Shown: positions 56,750 to 64,000 of the stretch, in pieces
Position numbering within the stretch: the stretch's first letter is position 1
How the letters are laid out: each line of letters begins with the position of its first letter
From: an uncultured Collinsella sp.
GTDB lineage: Bacteria; Actinomycetota; Coriobacteriia; Coriobacteriales; Coriobacteriaceae
DNA length: 64,000 nt
Direction: 5' to 3'
Assembly (NCBI GenBank): GCA_902464565.1
Contig: CABQJV010000006.1
Location: forward strand, 1-64,000
The notes under the pieces: model-generated
What the model saw: the letters and a program-made list of their open reading frames with translations, nothing else
Databases searched by the model: none
Told to the model about the DNA's origin: nothing
Translations under genes and position numbers: made by a program

Positions 56750-57340
56750 ATGAGTCCCATTCAAATCGCCCTGCTGCTGCTCGCCGTTGCCGGCGTGTGG
56801 GCCATCGCTGAGCTCGCGCTTACCCTGCGCAAGACCCGCAATGTTGTCGACTCGCTCGATAAGACCGTGAACGACCTCAACAACACCATCGCCGAGGCTC
56901 AGCCTGTGGTGGCAAAGCTCGATGGCGCTGTCGATGAGCTTACGCCGGCGCTTGCCCAGATGGAGCCGCTGCTTAAGTCGAGCAAGACGGCAGTTGATGC
57001 CCTTACCTCCAATCTCGTAGAGGTCGAAGCCGTGGTTCGCGACATTTCTGAGGTTACGGGCAGCATGGCCGAGGCCAGCAATGCTGTGTCGAGCGTGACT
57101 GATTCTGCGGCAGGTGCCGTGCAGAAACTCTTTAACAAGGTGAAGGCTCCCGCGGCCGACGCTGAGCGCAAGCTTTCCGCTGCCGAAGAAGCCGAGCAGC
57201 CGACCGAGCGTGTCCTGATTGGCGAAGCCGGGGACGATGTCGCTGCTGGTGACAATGATGCACAGAAGCCTGCTGCTAAAGCAGCCCAGTATTACACCTA
57301 CACCCCCGCCCAGACCTCCGAGGAGTCCTGCGATGAGTAG
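56750..57340 (+). CDS. DUF948-like membrane protein
   Basis: A 196-residue protein with one N-terminal membrane segment (IQIALLLLAVAGVWAIAEL) followed by a helical domain rich in heptads (about 30-140) and a Ala/Glu/Gln tail. This is the architecture of the DUF948 family, linked in Firmicutes with general stress genes. GGGAGG lies upstream. It overlaps the next gene by eight bases, placing it in the sigma-factor operon. Its function is unknown. Confidence 0.65.
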   Translation: MSPIQIALLLLAVAGVWAIAELALTLRKTRNVVDSLDKTVNDLNNTIAEAQPVVAKLDGAVDELTPALAQMEPLLKSSKTAVDALTSNLVEVEAVVRDISEVTGSMAEASNAVSSVTDSAAGAVQKLFNKVKAPAADAERKLSAAEEAEQPTERVLIGEAGDDVAAGDNDAQKPAAKAAQYYTYTPAQTSEESCDE

Positions 57341-57710
57341 CGAAGCAACCTGCCCCATTACGCTGACCGTTGCCGGGGACCCGCGTCTGGCGCGCCTGGT
57401 GCGCATGACGGCCGCCAACGTTGGTGCGCTGTGCTCCATGTCCGTCGATCGCATCGAGGACATCCGCATGGCTGCCGAGGAGGCCTTCATCTTTGGCTGC
57501 ACGGCTGTTGATTCTGACGATATCTCAATCAAATTCGATGTCGACGAATCTCACGTCGGCATGACCTTTACCTTTGGCGATCAGGCGTCTGTCGATGAGG
57601 ATGACCAGGCTGCCGTGTATGCCGAGCTCATTTTGGCGAGCGTGTGCGATTCCTACGAAAAGACCGCGGCGCCCCTGACGCTTTCCCTCGACCTCAAGGC
57701 GGATATCTAA
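57333..57710 (+). CDS. RsbW-like anti-sigma factor (serine kinase)
   Basis: A 125-residue protein resembling the GHKL-type ATPase of RsbW anti-sigma factors. DIRMAAEEAFIFGC corresponds to the N box (usual form ALSEACTNAI-like), and the sequence fits the length of a single domain. ATG at 57333 has GAGGAG upstream. It lies directly before a SigB-type sigma factor (one base apart), so it likely holds that sigma factor in check. The G boxes are weak, so kinase activity is uncertain. Confidence 0.65.
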   Translation: MSSEATCPITLTVAGDPRLARLVRMTAANVGALCSMSVDRIEDIRMAAEEAFIFGCTAVDSDDISIKFDVDESHVGMTFTFGDQASVDEDDQAAVYAELILASVCDSYEKTAAPLTLSLDLKADI

Positions 57711-57711
57711 T

Positions 57712-58503
57712 ATGACCGAACGTTCCCGGAGCGGTAAGACCGCTTGGGACAAGGAGAAAACCCGCGAGCTGTTTCGTCGCTATAAAGAGACTGGTGATCC
57801 GGACGCACGCGAGCAGCTCGTCATGTCCCATATGAACCTGGTAAGGTTTCTTGCCAATAAATTTAAGAATCGCGGTGAGCCGCTCGACGACCTGATGCAG
57901 GTCGGATACCTGGGTCTACTCAAGGCAATCGACCGCTTTGATCCCGAGCGCGGACTCGAGTTCACGACGTTTGCGACACCCACTATCCTGGGCGAGATCA
58001 AACGCCATTTCCGCGACAAGGGCTGGAGCGTGCGCGTACCGCGTCGTCTGCAGGAGCTCTCCGCCAAGGTCAACCAGGCTACTGACAAACTTACCAACGA
58101 GCTGCAGCGTTCGCCCAAGGTTGAGGAGATCGCTGAGTATCTAGATGTGACTGTCGATGAGGTCCTCGAGGCTATGGAATCGTCTTCGGCTTATACCTCG
58201 GTGCCCATCGAGGCTCCTGGTGCGTCCGATTCCGACGATGCCCCCTCGATTCTCGACCGTTACGCCGACGATGACAACGAGCTCGACTTTACCGATGACC
58301 GCCTAGTGATCGAGGAAGCCATCCGTGATTTCTCGCCGCGCGAGCGCGAGGTGATCGAGCTGCGCTTTGTGAAGGGCATGACCCAGATCGAGATCGCCAA
58401 GAAGCTGGGTATTTCTCAGGTGCAGGTTTCGCGTTTACTGCGCCGCACGCTTAAGAAGATTCAGGACAAGATCGATCCCGACGGAGTGATGGTTCGTTCA
58501 TGA
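57712..58503 (+). CDS. SigB/SigF-type alternative sigma factor
   Basis: A 263-residue sigma-70-family factor with regions 2 (DDLMQVGYLGLLKAIDRFDP, FTTFATPTILGEIKRHFRD), 3 and 4 (QIEIAKKLGISQVQVSRLLRRTL). The RHFRDKGWSVRVPRRLQE stretch is typical of the SigB/F/G group. It is co-transcribed with the RsbW-like protein, as in classic stress sigma operons. No RsbV-like anti-anti-sigma factor is adjacent. Confidence 0.9.
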   Translation: MTERSRSGKTAWDKEKTRELFRRYKETGDPDAREQLVMSHMNLVRFLANKFKNRGEPLDDLMQVGYLGLLKAIDRFDPERGLEFTTFATPTILGEIKRHFRDKGWSVRVPRRLQELSAKVNQATDKLTNELQRSPKVEEIAEYLDVTVDEVLEAMESSSAYTSVPIEAPGASDSDDAPSILDRYADDDNELDFTDDRLVIEEAIRDFSPREREVIELRFVKGMTQIEIAKKLGISQVQVSRLLRRTLKKIQDKIDPDGVMVRS

Positions 58504-59909
58504 GTGAGCACCCCCAACAAACCGATCGCGTGCTGCGTGACACCCGCATTCTGACGCTGCGCATTTGGGCTGTTGTCGGCTGCATTGTTATTGCTGCTGT
58601 CATCTTTAACCTTATGGGCATCTTGGCACCGGTTATTGAGTTTCTTGCCGTCGGTTCCATCATTGCTTTTGTGATGTCCCCGATCACCAACTGGCTCGAG
58701 CACCATGGCGTGAATCGCGGCATCGGTTCGCTTATCGCGCTTATTGTTGTTGTTGCTGTGCTCGTCGGTGTCGTTTGCATCTTGTCGCCGATTCTCTTTG
58801 GTCAGATCATGGAAGTCCTGAGCCGCCTGCCCGAACAGCTTCGTGTTGCGGGTGGCGACCTCAACGAGATGATCTCGCATGCCAAGACGCTCAACAACAC
58901 GCCGCTCAAGGAGTATTTGGACGATAATCTTTCGTCGCTGGTTACCGTGGCATCGAAGTATGTGTCTCAGATCGCTGCCGAGCTTGGCCGCGGTGTGTTC
59001 CCGCTCATCACCAATACGGCCTCGCAGTTGTTCGTGATCTTCCTTGGTCTGGTGCTTGCGTACTGGATGGCCTGCGACTACCCTCGCATGCACCATGAGA
59101 TTTGCACCATCATCGGTCAGGAGAAGGAGACCTCGTACCGCTTTATGGTCGCCATCCTTTCTCGCTCGGTCGGCGGCTACATGCGTGGCATGGTCGTGAC
59201 GTCCATCTGCGGTGGTTTCCTCGCCCTTATCGGTTTTATGATTATCGGCCATCCGTATGCGGCGCTCATGGCTATCTTTACCGGCATCATGCATTTGGTT
59301 CCGGTCGTCGGTCCCTGGGTGAGCGCAGCAATCGCCACGGTACTCGGCTTTATGTTCAGCCCCATGTTGGCGTTATGGACGCTTATCGTGACGATGGTCG
59401 CGCAAAACGTCACCGATAACGTGATTTCGCCTAAGGTCATGCAGAGCTCGGTGCAGGTGCATCCCATCATGAGCCTCACGGCGCTCGTTATTGGCTCGGC
59501 ACTCATGGGCCCCATCGGCATGATTATTGCCATCCCGCTGTGTGCGGCCCTCAAGGGTATCTTTGTGTACTACTTCGAGAATGAGACCGGCCGCCAGCTT
59601 GTGGCCTATGACGGCGCCGTGTTTAAGGGCACACCGTACCGCGATGCCGATGGCAACCCGGTCGCCGCCTACGACGCACTCGGCGACGACACCTTCATCT
59701 ACGAGTCCGAGCTCATCGGCAATGAGACCGCGCCCGAGGCCCAGGCTATGCCCAAGCCCGAGCTCGATAATCCTTGGATCAAGCTTTCGGGCCTGCAGCC
59801 CGATGCGACGGGTTTCTTCAAGAACCCCTTCGCCAAGGACGATGACTCCAACTCGGACGACGACACCAAAACCGGCATCGACGGCTCCATGGACGATGAC
59901 GACAACTAG
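58500..59909 (+). CDS. AI-2E family transporter
   Basis: A 469-residue membrane protein of the AI-2E (PerM/YtvI) family with seven to eight hydrophobic segments and the GHPYAALMAIFTGIMHLVPVVGPW and DNVISPKVM motifs. The last 120 residues are a soluble acidic extension. Family members export small molecules; the substrate is unknown. The start overlaps the sigma-factor stop, so it belongs to the same operon. A hairpin with T's follows. Confidence 0.85.
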   Translation: MSEHPQQTDRVLRDTRILTLRIWAVVGCIVIAAVIFNLMGILAPVIEFLAVGSIIAFVMSPITNWLEHHGVNRGIGSLIALIVVVAVLVGVVCILSPILFGQIMEVLSRLPEQLRVAGGDLNEMISHAKTLNNTPLKEYLDDNLSSLVTVASKYVSQIAAELGRGVFPLITNTASQLFVIFLGLVLAYWMACDYPRMHHEICTIIGQEKETSYRFMVAILSRSVGGYMRGMVVTSICGGFLALIGFMIIGHPYAALMAIFTGIMHLVPVVGPWVSAAIATVLGFMFSPMLALWTLIVTMVAQNVTDNVISPKVMQSSVQVHPIMSLTALVIGSALMGPIGMIIAIPLCAALKGIFVYYFENETGRQLVAYDGAVFKGTPYRDADGNPVAAYDALGDDTFIYESELIGNETAPEAQAMPKPELDNPWIKLSGLQPDATGFFKNPFAKDDDSNSDDDTKTGIDGSMDDDDN

Positions 59910-59959
59910 CGGGGTAATTCGGGTTAACATTCATACGCGCTAACATGCAATTTCGCTGA

Positions 59960-59989
59960 AGGGCCGGCATTGTGCCGGCCCTCTTTTTT
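59960..59989 (+). terminator. Terminator after the AI-2E transporter
   Basis: AGGGCCGGC (59960-59968), loop ATTGT, GCCGGCCCT (59974-59982), then TCTTTTTT (about 59982-59989). Its end overlaps the alaS promoter. Confidence 0.85.
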
Positions 59990-60015
59990 GCACTTGCGCG
60001 GTGGGATGGTAATAT
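59988..60015 (+). promoter_or_regulatory. Promoter of alaS
   Basis: TTGCAC (59988-59993), 16-base spacer, TAATAT (60010-60015), about 50 bases before the alaS start. The -35 overlaps the terminator T tract. Confidence 0.5.
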
Positions 60016-60061
60016 CGTTACGTTTGAACTGTTTCGATGTGAAACCGAGGAGATTCCCTCT

Positions 60062-62719
60062 ATGAGTGCTGACTACCCGTCAATGACTACGGCCGAGATC
60101 CGCTCCAAGTTCCTCAACTTCTTTGAGGAGCGCGGTCTTAAGCTCTATCCTTCTTCGTCTCTTGTTCCTGACGATCCTTCGCTGCTGCTTGCCAACGCTG
60201 GCATGAACCAGTTTAAGGAGTACTACCAGGGCAAGAAGACCATGAAGGAGATCGGCGCGATCTCCTGCCAGAAGTGCGTCCGCACCAACGACATCGACTG
60301 CATCGGCGAGGACGGCCGTCACCTGTCCTTCTTTGAGATGCTCGGCGACTTCTCCTTTGGCGGCGTCTCCAAGCAGCAGGCCTGCGCTTGGGCCTTTGAG
60401 CTCATCACCAAGGAGTTCAAGCTGCCGCTCGACCGCCTGTACTTTACCGTCTTTACCGAGGACGACGAGACTCACGACGTGTGGCGCTCCCTGGGCGTTG
60501 CCGAGGATCACATCTCGCGTCTGGGCGAGGACGACAACTTCTGGGCCGCTGGCCCCACCGGTCCCTGCGGTCCGTGCTCCGAGATCTACTTTGACATGGG
60601 CGAGGAGGTCGGTTGCGGCAGCCCCGACTGCAAGCCCGGCTGCGACTGCGACCGCTTCCTTGAGTTCTGGAACCTCGTGTTTACCCAGTACGACCGCCAG
60701 GAGGACGGCTCCATGCCGGAGCTGCCGCACCGCAACCTCGATACGGGCATGGGTCTGGAGCGCATGGCCGCTATCATGCAGCACAAGACCGCTAACTACG
60801 ACGGCGACTTGATGCAGCATCTCATCAAGCTGGGCGAGGAGATCAGCGGCAAGACCTATGACGCCGACGATTACTCCGGTGCCAGCCGCTCGCTGCGCAT
60901 CATCGCCGACCACTCCCGTGCCGTCGACTTTATGATTTCCGACGGCATCCTTCCCGGTAACGAGGGTCGCGAGTACGTCCTTCGCCGCCTGCTCCGTCGT
61001 GCCGTGTTCCACGGTCGCCTGCTGGGCATCGAGGGCGCTTTCCTGACCAAGTTCATCGACGAGGTTAACGCTCAGATGGGCGAGGCCTATCCCGAGCTGC
61101 TCAAGAACGTCGCGCTCGTCAAGGGTATCGTTGCCTCCGAGGAGGAGCGCTTCTCCACGACGCTCGACAACGGTCGCGTCTACCTGGATGAGGCACTGGC
61201 AGCGCTTGCCGAGGGCGCTGTGCTTCCGGGCGATGTTGCCTTTAAGCTGCACGACACCTTTGGTTTCCCCATCGACCTAACCGTCGAGATCGCCGGCACC
61301 GCTGGCCACGACGTCGACATGGACGGCTTCACTGCCTGCATGGAGGACCAGAAGGCCCGCGCCCGCGCCAATGCCAAGGGCGACGCCTGGGGCAGCTTCA
61401 ACGACGTGTGGGTTGAGCTTTCCGACAAGGTCGCAGCGACCGAGTTCGACGGCTATGACAACGATGTGATCGAGGGCGCCAAGGTTGTCGCCATCGTGCG
61501 CAACGGCGAGTCCGTCGAGTCCGCTGCCGCCGGCGAGGATGTCGAGGTTGTGCTCGACTGCACCCCGTTCTATGCCGAGATGGGTGGTCAGCAGGGCGAT
61601 GCCGGCAAGCTTTCCGCCGAGGGCGTTGTTCTGACCGTTGCCGACACCAAGAACCACAACGGCCTGTATGCTCACGTCGCCCACGTTGCCGAGGGCACGC
61701 TGGCCGTCGGTGCTACCGTGACCGCCGCGCTCGACGCCGAGCGCCGTGGCTTCCTGCGCCGCAACCACACCGCCACGCACCTGCTCGACGCCGCCCTTAA
61801 GCAGGTCCTGGGCGAGCACGTCTCCCAGGCCGGCTCGCTGGTGACGCCCGAGCACCTGCGCTTTGACTTTACGCACTTCGAGGCCCTGTCCTCCGAGCAG
61901 CTCAAGGCTGTCGAGGACCTGGTCAACCAGCAGATCTTCGCTTCCAAGCCGGTCGTGACCCGTGTCATGGGCATCGACGAGGCTAAGGCCGCCGGCGCTG
62001 TCGCCCTGTTTGGCGAGAAGTATGGCGACGTCGTCCGCGTTGTCTCCGTGGGCGCCGAGGACCAGCCGTTCTCCCGCGAACTCTGCGGTGGCACACACGC
62101 TGCCAACACCGCCGAGATCGGCCTGTTCAAGATCATTTCCGAGTCCTCCACGGGCTCCAATGTCCGCCGTATCGAGGCCGTGACCTCTAAGGGTGCCCTC
62201 GACTATATGGCCGACCGCCTGGCACTCGTTGACGCCGCTGCTACTGCGCTCAAGTGCCGCGTGGATGAGGTTCCCGCTCGCGTGGAGAACCTGCAGGCCG
62301 AGCTGCGCGAGACGTTCAATAAGCTCAAGAAGGCTCTGACCGGTGGCTCCTCCGACGCCATCTCCAGCGCCATCGAGGGCGCCGTCGAGCTCGACGGCTA
62401 TAAGCTCGTTGTCGCTGAGCTCCAGGGCCTTGAGGCTGCCGACCTGCGCAACGTATGGGATACCGTGCATCAGAAGGTCGCCGGCCCTGTCGCTTGTGTC
62501 GTCGCCAGCGTGACTGAGAAGGGCACTCCGGCCCTGCTCGCTGCCGGCTCCGATGACGCCGTCAAGGCCGGTTTCCACGCCGGTAACGTGATCAAGCAGA
62601 TCGCGGGTCTGGTCGACGGTCGCGGTGGCGGTCGTCCCAACATGGCCCAGGCCGGTGGCAAGAATGCTGCCGGCATCGCCGATGCCCTCGCGGCCGCTAA
62701 GACCGCGCTCGGTGCCTAA
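60062..62719 (+). CDS. alaS: Alanyl-tRNA synthetase
   Basis: An 885-residue class II synthetase charging tRNA-Ala. The aminoacylation core (MTTAEIRSKFLNFFEERG, GMNQFKEYY, CVRTNDIDCIG) and the editing domain with NHTATHLLDAAL and CGGTHAANTAEIG are complete, as is the C-Ala domain. ATG at 60062 follows GAGGAG; a longer in-frame start at 59972 would lie inside the promoter. Followed by ruvX and mltG in the common alaS-ruvX-mltG order. Confidence 0.95.
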   Translation: MSADYPSMTTAEIRSKFLNFFEERGLKLYPSSSLVPDDPSLLLANAGMNQFKEYYQGKKTMKEIGAISCQKCVRTNDIDCIGEDGRHLSFFEMLGDFSFGGVSKQQACAWAFELITKEFKLPLDRLYFTVFTEDDETHDVWRSLGVAEDHISRLGEDDNFWAAGPTGPCGPCSEIYFDMGEEVGCGSPDCKPGCDCDRFLEFWNLVFTQYDRQEDGSMPELPHRNLDTGMGLERMAAIMQHKTANYDGDLMQHLIKLGEEISGKTYDADDYSGASRSLRIIADHSRAVDFMISDGILPGNEGREYVLRRLLRRAVFHGRLLGIEGAFLTKFIDEVNAQMGEAYPELLKNVALVKGIVASEEERFSTTLDNGRVYLDEALAALAEGAVLPGDVAFKLHDTFGFPIDLTVEIAGTAGHDVDMDGFTACMEDQKARARANAKGDAWGSFNDVWVELSDKVAATEFDGYDNDVIEGAKVVAIVRNGESVESAAAGEDVEVVLDCTPFYAEMGGQQGDAGKLSAEGVVLTVADTKNHNGLYAHVAHVAEGTLAVGATVTAALDAERRGFLRRNHTATHLLDAALKQVLGEHVSQAGSLVTPEHLRFDFTHFEALSSEQLKAVEDLVNQQIFASKPVVTRVMGIDEAKAAGAVALFGEKYGDVVRVVSVGAEDQPFSRELCGGTHAANTAEIGLFKIISESSTGSNVRRIEAVTSKGALDYMADRLALVDAAATALKCRVDEVPARVENLQAELRETFNKLKKALTGGSSDAISSAIEGAVELDGYKLVVAELQGLEAADLRNVWDTVHQKVAGPVACVVASVTEKGTPALLAAGSDDAVKAGFHAGNVIKQIAGLVDGRGGGRPNMAQAGGKNAAGIADALAAAKTALGA

Positions 62720-62736
62720 GAATCTAAGAAGTCACT

Positions 62737-63165
62737 GTGGTTGCGCTCGCGCTGGACATAGGGGAGACCAGGATTGGCATCGCCGTCTCGAGCCGTGATG
62801 GCAAGATGGCGATGCCTGTCAAGGTGCTTCCGGCTGCCGAGGTCACCGGTATGGCCAAGACGTTCCGCTACCTGGTTGAGGACTATGAGCCCGACATCCT
62901 GGTAAGCGGACGTCCCCTGACCATGGCCGGTGAACCTGGCCCTCAGGCCGAGCGCGTTGCCGCTGTGGCGCAAAAGATTGCCGACGAGCTCGATCTTCCG
63001 TTGGAGTTTGAGGACGAGCGTCTGTCCTCGCAAGAGGCCAAGCGTATCCTGCGCGAGCAGGGACTCAACGAAAAGCAGATGAGGGGCAAGATCGACATGA
63101 TTGCCGCCAGCCTGTTTTTGCAGACGTGGCTCGATCGTAAAAACGAGGAGGTTTCGCATGCCTAG
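62737..63165 (+). CDS. ruvX: Putative Holliday junction resolvase RuvX/YqgF
   Basis: A 142-residue RNase H-fold nuclease of the YqgF family. ALALDIGETRIGIAVS carries the catalytic Asp, and VSGRPLTMAGEPGPQAE and FEDERLSSQEAKRIL match the family. It acts in 16S rRNA 5' processing and/or junction resolution in other bacteria. GTG at 62737. Its last eight bases overlap mltG. Confidence 0.9.
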   Translation: MVALALDIGETRIGIAVSSRDGKMAMPVKVLPAAEVTGMAKTFRYLVEDYEPDILVSGRPLTMAGEPGPQAERVAAVAQKIADELDLPLEFEDERLSSQEAKRILREQGLNEKQMRGKIDMIAASLFLQTWLDRKNEEVSHA

Positions 63166-64000
63166 TGCTTCCGATCCGCGCCAGCCGAATCGTACACAGC
63201 AGCCGGCGTCGCGCCCTGCCCAGCCTGGCCAGCGTCCGGCACAGCCGACGCAGCGCGCAGCTCAGTCTGCCGCGCGCCCGGCGCAGTCCTTCTCTCGTTC
63301 GGCCCAACCTGTTCAACGGACGGGTCAGCAGCCTTCTGCTCGTTCGGTTCAGCATTCGGCTTCTCACGCGGCTCAGCAGCCCACTGCTCGTACGGCCCAG
63401 CCTGCAGGCGGCACCCGCTTTAAGCAGCAGGCACCTACCCAGCGAACGCAGGCCCCCCAATCGCATTCGCATCACGCTCGTGGTTCGCATGGCGTTGCTC
63501 CGGCGACCCGCTCGAGCTACAACACGCATGCTCGTCGCGGTGCTCAAAAGAAAAGCTCCCCGGTGCCTATGATTATCGGTGGCGTTGTTGCCGTGCTTGC
63601 GCTTGTCGCGATCGTTTTCTTTGTCGTGCCAGCCGTCAAGGGTTTCTTTGGCGGTGAGGGTGCGAAAGTCGTTGCAGGCCAGCAGGTTACTATCACGATT
63701 CCCGACGGTGCCTCGGGTGACAGCATCGCTTCGATTCTCTCCGAGAACCATATCGTAGAAAATCCCAAGGATTACTATGCGGCGGTGAAAAAGCTCAACG
63801 CCGATATGTCGCTCAAGGCTGGTGATTATTCGTTCACCACACTCATGGATGCGACCAAGGTTGTTCAGCAGCTCATGGAAGGCCCCAACGCGGGCTCCAA
63901 TACGCTGACTATCCCTGAGGGCCTGACGGTCGATCAAGTCGCCGACCGTGTGGCCCAGGCCTACGACAGCATCTCTAAGGAAGACTTCCTCAACCAGGCC
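63158..64000 (+). CDS. mltG: Endolytic transglycosylase MltG (partial, cut by window end)
   Basis: A protein of the MltG/YceG family, open to the window end after 281 codons. It has an unusually long N-terminal cytoplasmic part (about 135 residues) rich in Ala, Gln, Pro, Arg and Ser with repeated AQP/AQQ/ARP units, then a membrane segment (about 138-162: MIIGGVVAVLALVAIVFF) and the start of the LysM-like/YceG domain (VTITIPDGASGDSIASIL). The enzyme cuts nascent glycan strands and releases them. ATG at 63158 follows GAGGAGG. The catalytic region lies beyond the window. Confidence 0.88.
   Translation, partial: MPSASDPRQPNRTQQPASRPAQPGQRPAQPTQRAAQSAARPAQSFSRSAQPVQRTGQQPSARSVQHSASHAAQQPTARTAQPAGGTRFKQQAPTQRTQAPQSHSHHARGSHGVAPATRSSYNTHARRGAQKKSSPVPMIIGGVVAVLALVAIVFFVVPAVKGFFGGEGAKVVAGQQVTITIPDGASGDSIASILSENHIVENPKDYYAAVKKLNADMSLKAGDYSFTTLMDATKVVQQLMEGPNAGSNTLTIPEGLTVDQVADRVAQAYDSISKEDFLNQA

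Overview
The window looks like chromosome from a gut Coriobacteriia (Actinomycetota), most probably Collinsella or a close relative. The grounds are a high-GC, strongly G/C-ending codon choice, the gene order rimP-nusA-infB-rbfA-nrnA-truB-ribF-dnaG-rpoD and rpmF-plsX-acpP-rnc-smc-ftsY-ffh, frequent GTG/TTG starts, and a sucrose PTS beside an anaerobe-type gene set. The genus is inferred from memory of the group, not from a database comparison. No phage, integrase, insertion sequence, rRNA operon or CRISPR array was seen. Genes are packed tightly, often with overlapping stops and starts, mostly on the + strand.

Layout. 1-4350: a sucrose utilisation locus (LacI-type repressor, PTS EIIBC, GH32 sucrose-6-phosphate hydrolase) with three LacI-type operators and a strong terminator. 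4370-7547: a divergent PLP-enzyme-like protein, a ModE-type winged-helix protein and IMP dehydrogenase. 7548-10560: leuS behind an unusually long hairpin leader. 10646-22320: the translation/transcription operon from rimP through rpoD, entered through a promoter followed at once by a terminator-like hairpin. 22404-22680: two identical tRNA-Asn genes. 22840-37777: Asp23, FakA-like kinase, recG, rsmD, coaD, a coiled-coil protein, DUF177, L32, fatty-acid genes, RNase III, SMC and both SRP GTPases. 37841-41172: a DUF134/NifX-like fusion with palindromic operators, thymidylate synthase, dihydrofolate reductase and an rRNA/tRNA methyltransferase. 41298-46803: MATE exporter, cobalamin adenosyltransferase, FtsH, DUF523 and an iron-type alcohol dehydrogenase. 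46905-50350: ileS behind a T-box leader, ending in three stacked hairpins. 50465-55238: lspA, a pseudouridine synthase, a membrane glycosyltransferase, a small A24 prepilin-type peptidase and an HD phosphohydrolase. 55300-59909: RarA, then a four-gene stress-sigma-factor cluster. 60062-64000: alaS, ruvX and the beginning of mltG, cut by the window edge.

The protein-coding content is mostly housekeeping. The less expected material lies between genes: (i) two copies (7554-7645 and 50133-50230) of a structured element with a conserved core but differing, still complementary stems, suggestive of a conserved RNA or DNA hairpin; (ii) a 29-bp perfect inverted repeat forming nearly the whole leuS 5' leader; (iii) several palindromes sharing a GGGGAC core; (iv) two terminators with nearly identical arms; and (v) a terminator-like hairpin directly after the rimP promoter. 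Among proteins, NusA carries a Cys/His knuckle at its C-terminus, and a PLP-fold protein has a shortened N-terminus and a rearranged lysine region. Starts were chosen by ribosome-binding-site spacing and family length, so several differ from the longest possible reading frame.
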